6,489 nt of DNA, taken from Candidatus Sabulitectum sp. GTDB taxonomy: Bacteria > Fermentibacterota > Fermentibacteria > Fermentibacterales > JCC-6. Shown here in pieces: positions 1 to 5,343 of this stretch (the stretch's first letter is position 1; the number at the start of each line of letters is the position of its first letter). Both the position numbers and the translations under genes were made by a program. Under the pieces are notes generated by a model. The model was not told the DNA's origin. It searched no databases and worked only from the letters and a program-made list of their open reading frames with translations. The stretch spans positions 1-6,489 of the forward strand of contig JAOZLN010000148.1 of assembly GCA_029934845.1 (NCBI GenBank), given 5' to 3'.

Positions 1-332
1 ATCTCCATTCCCTGTAGAATTCTTTCTGCCTGATTAACCGCTTTCAGCTGTTCTGTGAATGGCATTACAATTACAAATTCATCTCCACCGTAACGAAGAA
101 GCGTATCTTCCCCACGACAATTACGGGCTAGAATATTTGCCACACGCTGGAGAACTCTGTCTCCCTGAAGGTGACCGAAGACATCATTGACAAGTTTGAA
201 ATGGTCAATGTCAATAACCATGAGAGACCAGATAGTATCTGTGGCAATAGCGGAGAATTTTCTGTCGAGTTCCTCGAGAATACTACGGGTGTACAGACCG
301 GTCAGGTCATCCTTTTTTGTGTTTGAAGTCAT
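1..332 (-). CDS. GGDEF-domain diguanylate cyclase, C-terminus outside window
   Basis: Predicted diguanylate cyclase making cyclic di-GMP from two GTP. Only the first 110 residues are in the window; the frame is still open at base 1. The start is the ATG at 332-330, preceded by AAGGAG. The GGDEF domain begins almost at residue 9 with DDLTGLYTR. It continues with the metal-binding DIDHFK (D41, D43), the substrate-binding ND at 49-50 and GHxxGD, and the active-site GGDEF at 82-86. An RxxD inhibitory-site motif (R73-GE-D76) lies five residues before GGDEF, so product inhibition is likely. Catalytic and I-site residues all look intact. There is no N-terminal sensor, receiver or membrane segment; any other domain must be C-terminal, off the edge. 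It lies 40 nt downstream of the GNAT-like lipoprotein gene on the same strand, so co-transcription is likely. The domain assignment is very secure; enzymatic activity is inferred. Confidence 0.93.
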   Translation of the reverse strand, partial: MTSNTKKDDLTGLYTRSILEELDRKFSAIATDTIWSLMVIDIDHFKLVNDVFGHLQGDRVLQRVANILARNCRGEDTLLRYGGDEFVIVMPFTEQLKAVNQAERILQGME

Positions 333-336
333 TTTA

Positions 337-342
337 CTCCTT
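337..342 (-). promoter_or_regulatory. Ribosome binding site of the GGDEF gene
   Basis: On the minus strand AAGGAG is followed by TAAA and then the ATG at 332. This strong Shine-Dalgarno fixes the start, and so shows that the GGDEF domain sits at the very N-terminus rather than behind an upstream sensor. Confidence 0.75.
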
Positions 343-372
343 CATGAAGAACTCTTAACAGGTTTCCTCAGA

Positions 373-882
373 CTACCTGGAGTAACCCGTTCTTCCCCGG
401 TAGACCACGGTTTCAAACGGCCATTCCGTGTTTATCCAATCTCTGACTGCAGGCTCCAGTATAGAAGCCAGACCCATGTTGTATGACGACTGACTGACCC
501 ACATGTAGATAGCTGCATCGGGGCCGTCCAGACCCCGGTTGATGTATACGTTGCCGAGTACGGTGGATTCATCAAGTGAAACTACGACGAATGTGAAATT
601 CTTTCGCTGTCTGAATGCTTCCACAGTGCTTTCCATATTATACCTGTTGTCTTCCAGCGAGAAATCATCCGGAGGCCAGTCATACTGCAGTGAGCTGCGG
701 ATAAGTCCAACGCTTTCCATTATTGCTTCATAGTCTTTTTCCGCATCAGCGACAGTTATTGGGCGCAACCGGAAATGCGCAGTTTCAAACCCGGTTGGAA
801 TCTCAAAATCATCTGGTAAGAACTGGGAAGAACCGCAACCTGCAAAAAGAAATAAAATTAGAGCGAAAACAAGTTTTTTCAT
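373..882 (-). CDS. Lipoprotein with GNAT acetyltransferase-like domain
   Basis: A 169-residue protein. Residues 1-16 form a lipoprotein signal: MKK, a hydrophobic stretch, then FAGC with C16 as the lipidation site. Glycine at +2 does not suggest inner-membrane retention. Residues about 34-165 resemble a family of small GNAT N-acetyltransferases: FRLRPITVADAEKDYEAIM near the start, WPPDDFSLE at 69-77, a VLGNVYINR strand at 108-116, a MWVSQS turn at 127-132, and the WPFETVVYRGR end at 154-164. The acetyl-CoA loop is degenerate (Q131 to G137, not a clean Q/RxxGxG/A). The start is the ATG at 882-880, with GGGG seven bases upstream; no alternative in-frame start occurs between the signal and the domain, so the export signal belongs to the protein. 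It is first in a unit with the GGDEF gene. The substrate is unknown. It may be a binding protein or a non-catalytic derivative, since acetyl-CoA is not expected outside the cytoplasm. Confidence 0.8.
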   Translation of the reverse strand: MKKLVFALILFLFAGCGSSQFLPDDFEIPTGFETAHFRLRPITVADAEKDYEAIMESVGLIRSSLQYDWPPDDFSLEDNRYNMESTVEAFRQRKNFTFVVVSLDESTVLGNVYINRGLDGPDAAIYMWVSQSSYNMGLASILEPAVRDWINTEWPFETVVYRGRTGYSR

Positions 883-903
883 TAAATTTCCCCATTGGTT
901 AGT

Positions 904-932
904 AATTTATAATTAGGGCGGATCTTTGCCAA
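904..932 (-). promoter_or_regulatory. Candidate sigma70-type promoter for the lipoprotein-GGDEF unit
   Basis: On the minus strand TTGGCA (932-927; five of six to TTGACA) is followed by 17 nt and TAAATT (909-904; four of six to TATAAT). An overlapping TATAAA at 911-906 is a better -10 but leaves only a 15-nt spacer. Either gives a short leader before the ATG at 882. This is a pattern match only, in an AT-rich stretch where chance hits are common. Confidence 0.35.
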
Positions 933-1249
933 TATGCCCGGATGGCACAGGCCTTCGTGTTTGAATTTGTTGTTAATCGGTGTTGCTGGCAAAGGAAACG
1001 AGCAAAGACAAGGCAACAAAGCTGGAAGAAATCTGATAAGAACCTCCCTCTTTTGTATCGAACAATAGCATAAGCATTCATAACATAGCTAACTCATGCG
1101 GCTACCGAAAGACATGGCATAATTTTATTGCTGCTGGAATAAGAATACTGTAGTTTGTCCCTTGCTCTCAGCGGTGCTGGTGATAATACTATTTCCAACG
1201 AACGAGGGAATGCTGCCATGACAGCTTTCCGGGGTGTTGTTACTTTTAC
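933..1249. other. Divergent intergenic region without a recognised gene
   Basis: These roughly 320 bases separate the minus-strand lipoprotein unit from plus-strand fhs and must carry the fhs promoter. Reading frames of about 60 codons exist on the minus strand (899-1081 and 1094-1294), but the translations look random, they lack good ribosome sites, and one runs into the fhs start. Visible structure is minor: TGTTGC (981-986) against GCAACA (1013-1018), TTGCT (983-987) against AGCAA (1001-1005), and a small CAGC-GGT-GCTG hairpin at 1169-1179. GATAAT at 1182-1187 could be a -10 for fhs but lacks a well-spaced -35. I recognise no riboswitch; in particular, I could not match a tetrahydrofolate riboswitch consensus. 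Confidence 0.5.
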
Positions 1250-1255
1250 AGGAGG
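1250..1255 (+). promoter_or_regulatory. Ribosome binding site of fhs
   Basis: AGGAGG is followed by five bases (ATACC) and the ATG at 1261. It decides the start: the frame is open further upstream, to a TTG at 1234, but that codon has no comparable site and the extra residues do not belong to the family. Confidence 0.85.
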
Positions 1256-1260
1256 ATACC

Positions 1261-2937
1261 ATGAGTTCATTCCCAACTGACATCGAAATAGCAAGCAAGG
1301 CTGAGCCCAGACCTATACTCGAGATAGCTGCGAAGCTTGGGCTTAAGCCGGAGGATCTGGATCTTTACGGCAGTGACAAGGCAAAGGTGCATCTTGATGC
1401 TCTTAAAAATAGAAGAAAAGGGCAGGGGAAATTGATCCTGGTATCAGCAATTACACCTACCCCGGCAGGAGAGGGAAAAACAACTGCAACCATCGGCTTA
1501 ACCCAGGGACTTTCGAAAATAGGTAAGAATGTGTGCTGTGCTGTTCGCGAGCCTTCACTGGGCCCCATATTTGGAATCAAGGGGGGAGCTGCAGGTGGAG
1601 GATACTCGCAGATTATTCCTATGGAGGATATCAACCTGCATTTTACCGGGGACATGCACGCCATTACTGCAGCAAACAACCTTCTCTGCGCAGCAATTGA
1701 TAATCATCTTCATCAGGGGAATGATTGTCTGCTTGATGCCAGAACTGTAAGTTTCAAGCGTGTGATGGACATGAATGACCGCTCACTGCGTGACATCGTT
1801 ATTGGGCTTGGTGGGAAAACTCAGGGTGTTCCCAGAGAAACAGGGTTTGATATTACCGCAGCCAGCGAGATCATGGCGATTCTGGCACTTGCAACCGATC
1901 TGGATGATCTGAAAGAACGGATCGACAGAATATTTATAGGCCTTACTTTAGACGGTAAGGAAGTAACTGCGAAGAGGATGGGCGTAACCGGTGCAATGGC
2001 CATGCTCTTGAAAGACGCTATCAAGCCCAATCTGGTTCAAACCCTTGAAGGAAATCCTGCCTTCGTGCACTGCGGCCCTTTTGCCAACATCGCCCATGGC
2101 TGCAATTCCATTCTTGCAACAAAGATGGCTGTAGCATTCTCCGACTGGGTAATTACAGAAGCAGGGTTTGGTTTTGACCTGGGAGCAGAAAAGTTCTTTG
2201 ATATCAAATGCGTATACGGTGATCTGTGTCCTTCGCTGGTAGTGCTGGTTGTAACCTGTCGTGCTTTGAAAATGCATGGCGGAGTGAAGAAAAGAGACCT
2301 GAATTCTCCGAACCTGGAGAAGCTTGAAGCAGGCCTGCCCAACATGGTAAAACACCTTGAGAATATCGGCAAATTTAAACTGCCTGCGGTTGTCTGTCTT
2401 AATAGATTTGCATCTGACACCGATGCCGAAGTTCAGCTGGTTGTTGATTATTGCAAAGACATGGGGATTCCCGTGGCAGTTGGTGACGGATTTGCCAGAG
2501 GCGGAGAAGGCATGGAGGATCTTGCAGATCTGGTGATTAATTATGCTCAGGACTGCAAAGGCACCTTTAAACCTTTATATGACTGGAATGATACTGTTGA
2601 AAACAAGATAGAGATCGTTGCAAAAGAGATCTACGGAGCCGAGCATATTGATTTCACCGCTCAGGCAAAGAAAGATCTGAGAACAATAAAGAAGTTCGGT
2701 TATGACAAACTTCCTGTATGTATTGCAAAAACACAGAAATCCTTATCCGATAACCCCAGACTGCTGGGCAGACCCAAAGACTTTGTGGTAACGGTCAGGG
2801 ACATAGAGATATCAGCAGGAGCTGGATTTCTTGTTCCGGTCACTGGAGCCGTCATGAGGATGCCCGGGCTGCCAGCAAAACCAGCTGCGGAGAACATGGA
2901 TGTGGATGATGAAGGGAATGTAACAGGACTCTTTTAG
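1261..2937 (+). CDS. fhs: Formate-tetrahydrofolate ligase
   Basis: ATP-dependent, cytoplasmic formate-tetrahydrofolate ligase (EC 6.3.4.3; formyltetrahydrofolate synthetase). It joins formate to tetrahydrofolate to give 10-formyl-THF, the entry step of the methyl branch of the Wood-Ljungdahl pathway and a source of C1 units for purines and other products. At 558 residues it matches the bacterial enzyme (about 555-560). Visible hallmarks are the P-loop TPAGEGKTT at 67-75, R96-EPSLGP, the first family signature GIKGGAAGGGY at 105-115, NDRSLR at 172-177, and the second signature region at 330-341, ending in RALKMHGG. The C-terminal GAGFLVPVTGAVMRMPGLP segment is present and the reading frame is unbroken. 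The second signature begins VVTC where the usual pattern is V-[AS]-T-[IV]; this is probably neutral. The stop lies 2 nt before the VanW-family start, so the two are almost certainly co-transcribed. No other folate gene is nearby, so its use in acetogenesis, formate assimilation or biosynthesis cannot be decided here. Confidence 0.98.
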   Translation: MSSFPTDIEIASKAEPRPILEIAAKLGLKPEDLDLYGSDKAKVHLDALKNRRKGQGKLILVSAITPTPAGEGKTTATIGLTQGLSKIGKNVCCAVREPSLGPIFGIKGGAAGGGYSQIIPMEDINLHFTGDMHAITAANNLLCAAIDNHLHQGNDCLLDARTVSFKRVMDMNDRSLRDIVIGLGGKTQGVPRETGFDITAASEIMAILALATDLDDLKERIDRIFIGLTLDGKEVTAKRMGVTGAMAMLLKDAIKPNLVQTLEGNPAFVHCGPFANIAHGCNSILATKMAVAFSDWVITEAGFGFDLGAEKFFDIKCVYGDLCPSLVVLVVTCRALKMHGGVKKRDLNSPNLEKLEAGLPNMVKHLENIGKFKLPAVVCLNRFASDTDAEVQLVVDYCKDMGIPVAVGDGFARGGEGMEDLADLVINYAQDCKGTFKPLYDWNDTVENKIEIVAKEIYGAEHIDFTAQAKKDLRTIKKFGYDKLPVCIAKTQKSLSDNPRLLGRPKDFVVTVRDIEISAGAGFLVPVTGAVMRMPGLPAKPAAENMDVDDEGNVTGLF

Positions 2938-2939
2938 TA

Positions 2940-3776
2940 ATGAGTGGCAGAAAACCCCTCTCTTCGAGGAATCCTCTCTTCTACAAAGTGTCTGTAGGTC
3001 TGCACCGTCTGAAAAGGCGGTGCAGCTGGTACTTTAACGGCGAGAGCTATTCTTCCGGTCTTACTGATGATATTTTTCCTTATGTGGTAGTTTCTCACCG
3101 CTCTTTACTGTTGCGCAAGCTTGCTGGAACTGATATTGATCTGCAGAAGAACAAGGTAAAGAGTCTTAGGATCGCTGTCTCTTTTATAGATGGTCTGTTG
3201 GTGGCACCCGGAGAGATTTTTTCCTTCTGGAAACTGGTGGGGAATCCGTTGAGCAGGCGGGGTTTTCCTGCGGGATTACAGCTTTCATTCGGCAAGTTGA
3301 CATCTATGGCTGGCGGGGGGCTGTGTCAGCTGACAAACCTGCTTTACTGGATGGTTCTGCATACCCCGCTTCTGGTTACAGAACGGCACAGGCATTCCAC
3401 TGACCCATTCCCAGATTACAAAAGAACGGTTCCCTTCGGCACAGGGGCTACTGTTTTCTACAACTACATTGATCTTGCCTTTCGAAACAACAGCTCTATG
3501 GATTTTCAGCTGAAGATATGGCTTGATGACAAGTATTTGTGCGGAGAGATTCGTTGTCGGGAAGCTCTTCCAATTGCTTATTCAATCGTAGAGAAAAACC
3601 ATCGTTTTGTAAGGGAAAACGGCATAGTTTACCGTGAGAATGAGTTGTGGCGCATTGAGACCGACCAGGAATCTTCCAGAGTACTTTCTGAGAAGCTTCT
3701 GTTCAAGAATCATGTTGAAGTGCTCTACGATGTTTCGAAAATCCCGGATATTGAAGTTGAAGAAAATATGGAATGA
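2940..3776 (+). CDS. VanW family protein
   Basis: A 278-residue protein with a VanW domain, the family named after an accessory gene of enterococcal vanB-type clusters; its biochemical role is not established. The core spans about residues 75-190: GEIFSFWKLVG at 91-101, GGGLCQLTN at 125-133, HRHSTDPFPD at 150-159, and PFGTGATVFYNY then LAFRNN at 165-184. Length and layout match the short enterococcal VanW rather than the longer forms with a membrane anchor and G5 or peptidoglycan-binding domains. There is no signal peptide or clear membrane segment; the N-terminus is basic (LHRLKRR). The start ATG at 2940 follows the fhs stop by two bases, and AGGA about a dozen bases upstream, inside fhs, is the only ribosome site visible, so translation is probably coupled to fhs. 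No vanH/A/B/X-like gene is present, so it should not be read as a glycopeptide-resistance gene. Confidence 0.9.
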   Translation: MSGRKPLSSRNPLFYKVSVGLHRLKRRCSWYFNGESYSSGLTDDIFPYVVVSHRSLLLRKLAGTDIDLQKNKVKSLRIAVSFIDGLLVAPGEIFSFWKLVGNPLSRRGFPAGLQLSFGKLTSMAGGGLCQLTNLLYWMVLHTPLLVTERHRHSTDPFPDYKRTVPFGTGATVFYNYIDLAFRNNSSMDFQLKIWLDDKYLCGEIRCREALPIAYSIVEKNHRFVRENGIVYRENELWRIETDQESSRVLSEKLLFKNHVEVLYDVSKIPDIEVEENME

Positions 3777-3837
3777 ACAACAGAACGGTAAGGTATTCTT
3801 ACTGAATGTATAAATTGTTTGTGAGTGTTTGTTTTCC

Positions 3838-3844
3838 AGGGAGG
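3838..3844 (+). promoter_or_regulatory. Ribosome binding site of the propeller protein
   Basis: AGGGAGG is followed by TTGCG and the GTG at 3850. It moves the start from an upstream in-frame TTG (3829), whose seven extra codons include the ribosome site itself. The 73-bp gap after the VanW gene also holds a TATAAA (3809-3814) without a matching -35, so an own promoter is possible but unproven. Confidence 0.8.
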
Positions 3845-3849
3845 TTGCG

Positions 3850-4833
3850 GTGAAAGCTATTCTTGTTTGCGTCACACTGGTTTCCATATCGTGGGGAGGC
3901 GGGTGGACGGTATTGGCTGAACTGCCAGAAGCCTCTCGAATAAACGATTTCCGATCATATGGTAACGGAGAGTATGGATATGAGCTTCTTGAAGAAATTG
4001 ATGGTATTCTTTACATGAGTGATATATCGGTAGATCTTCAGGGCAATCAGATTGTTAACATTCTCCGCCGTGAAATTCATATTTCGGAAGATCAGCCTTT
4101 CATACCCCTCTATGTTACAGTTCCATTTCCGGATGACACTGAGAGTGCGGTTTCTTTTGCTGGAGTAACCCGTATCGGCGCATCTGGAGATACATTGTGG
4201 ACTGTTATGCTGGACAGCATTTCCCACAGGGTGCAAACCAGAGAACCGGTAATTCCATGCAGAGACGGTGGATGTTTTGCTGTTTTCAGCCCAACCCGAG
4301 AGAATTTCATATGGAAAGCGTATCGCCTGAGTGGCTCTGGAGAACTGCAGATGAGTACTGAATTTCAGATGCAGGGCGGACCTGTAATATCTGTTTCGAA
4401 TGTGCTGGAAACTTCTGAATCCAGTTTCCTTATTACTGGAACCACCGATGATCTTGGAATGAATCTATTTATGTTTCTTATTGGAGTCGACAGGAATGGT
4501 TATCAGTTCATAGATATCAAAGAAGACTTCAGATTCCACGCTGGAGCAGACATTATAGAAGTCGATGAGTCTGGAAACATTTACATTGCGGGATACACCG
4601 GAGATGAAAGAGATGATGGCTGCTTCATGCCACCTCAGGATACCGATGTATTTCTGCTGAAACTGGATCCGGATGGAAGAGAGTTATTAAGAACAGTTTT
4701 CGAGTACCCGGGTGAAAATACACCTGTAGTAATTGAGATTACAGATCTGGGTGAAGTGCTTATGGTGATCAAGTCTTATTCATATGAACCTGCAGATGTG
4801 AGTTCTGAATACACTTTACTTGTTTATCAGTAG
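3850..4833 (+). CDS. Secreted beta-propeller (SBBP-like repeat) protein
   Basis: A 327-residue protein of unknown function, probably exported. From the GTG start, residues 1-23 read as a signal peptide with a plausible cleavage site after VLA. The rest is made of degenerate repeats built as G-x-x-x-I-x-G-x-T, a short acidic linker, then a strand ending in a D-x-x-G turn. The clearest copies are SSFLITGTTDD to VDRNG (191-217) and GNIYIAGYTGD to LDPDG (242-276). Weaker copies lie near residues 50-68, 103-120 and 141-165, and the last (301-327) stops at LLVYQ without its final strand. This resembles SBBP/beta-propeller proteins of environmental bacteria. No catalytic motif, lipobox or C-terminal sorting domain is visible; three cysteines remain after processing (137, 142, 258). 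It is 73 bp downstream of the VanW gene and convergent with the metallopeptidase gene. Confidence 0.7.
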   Translation: MKAILVCVTLVSISWGGGWTVLAELPEASRINDFRSYGNGEYGYELLEEIDGILYMSDISVDLQGNQIVNILRREIHISEDQPFIPLYVTVPFPDDTESAVSFAGVTRIGASGDTLWTVMLDSISHRVQTREPVIPCRDGGCFAVFSPTRENFIWKAYRLSGSGELQMSTEFQMQGGPVISVSNVLETSESSFLITGTTDDLGMNLFMFLIGVDRNGYQFIDIKEDFRFHAGADIIEVDESGNIYIAGYTGDERDDGCFMPPQDTDVFLLKLDPDGRELLRTVFEYPGENTPVVIEITDLGEVLMVIKSYSYEPADVSSEYTLLVYQ

Positions 4834-4879
4834 TGGCTCGATTGGCATGGAATTTCTGTCACATTGCAAACAGGAAAGT

Positions 4880-5323
4880 TTACTGTTTAAGCTCTTTCTC
4901 TATTTGTTTATCTACCCGGTTAAACCAGAAATCTTTCTCTCTGCCAGAGGCGGTGAGCAGTGCTTTTGTTAGATTCTCTACAGTTGATTCCAGTTCTATA
5001 AAAAAGGTGTTAATGGCAAACTGCTTCTTTGGATCGGAAGAGTCAGACCCAAAGATAATGTCTATATTGGCCTCGATCATCTGATCCATTCCATACAGTC
5101 TGAGATGAAGCAATTCATGAACAACCACTTCTTCCAGTTGCTTTTCCGGTACAGAATCATTAACCATTAATGCTGCCATCCGGTTGTCTCTGTCAATCTT
5201 AATGTCCCCGGATTTTCTCCATTTTTCAGTTACCAGAACATGCTTGATATCCCAGTCTCTTAATCTGAGGATTCTCTGCCATTTCTTTAGCAGAACACCT
5301 ATCTTTTTCTCAGAAATGCTCAT
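4880..5323 (-). CDS. Small HExxH putative zinc metallopeptidase
   Basis: A 147-residue protein with the zinc-protease motif HELLH at residues 69-73, set in VVVHELLHLRLYGMDQMIE. A third zinc ligand cannot be fixed by eye; E84 or an acidic residue further on is possible. The N-terminal LRDWDIKHVLVTE (21-33), followed by an aliphatic strand with RMAALMVN and then the HExxH helix, resembles small SprT-like or phage-type putative metallopeptidases. I cannot name the family with certainty. There is no signal peptide, so it should be cytoplasmic. The C-terminal 50 residues are charged and helical, with FFIELESTVENLTKALL possibly amphipathic. The ATG at 5323 has only a weak GAG upstream. Its gene starts 20 nt after the stop of the TPR gene, so the two are probably one transcript. 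Substrate and activity are unknown. Confidence 0.75.
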   Translation of the reverse strand: MSISEKKIGVLLKKWQRILRLRDWDIKHVLVTEKWRKSGDIKIDRDNRMAALMVNDSVPEKQLEEVVVHELLHLRLYGMDQMIEANIDIIFGSDSSDPKKQFAINTFFIELESTVENLTKALLTASGREKDFWFNRVDKQIEKELKQ

Positions 5324-5343
5324 GTTATCTCGTTTCTATATTT

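Noticed and set aside
899..1081. A 60-codon minus-strand reading frame in the divergent spacer
   Set aside because: There is no ribosome site, the composition looks random and no motif is visible. It lies where promoters are expected.
883..1233. Integron attC site next to the acetyltransferase-like gene
   Set aside because: GNAT genes are common integron cargo, so I looked, but found no paired RYYYAAC / GTTRRRY core sites and no integrase.
1234..1260. Upstream TTG start for fhs
   Set aside because: AGGAGG at 1250-1255 lies inside this extension and is correctly spaced for the ATG at 1261; the ATG gives the family's usual length.
1948..2420. Long minus-strand reading frames inside fhs
   Set aside because: They are antisense shadows of a strongly conserved gene, without ribosome sites or recognisable domains.
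2940..3776. Vancomycin resistance locus
   Set aside because: Only a VanW-family gene is present; no ligase, dehydrogenase, dipeptidase or two-component genes accompany it, and VanW proteins are widespread outside resistance clusters.
3788..3802. GTAAG-GTATT-CTTAC hairpin after the VanW gene
   Set aside because: A five-pair AT-rich stem with no following T-run is too weak to call a terminator or operator.
4868..4888. Inverted repeat AAACAG / CTGTTT between the convergent genes, considered as a terminator
   Set aside because: The stem is only six AT-rich pairs with a 9-nt loop, overlaps the stop of the metallopeptidase gene, and has no T-run on either side.
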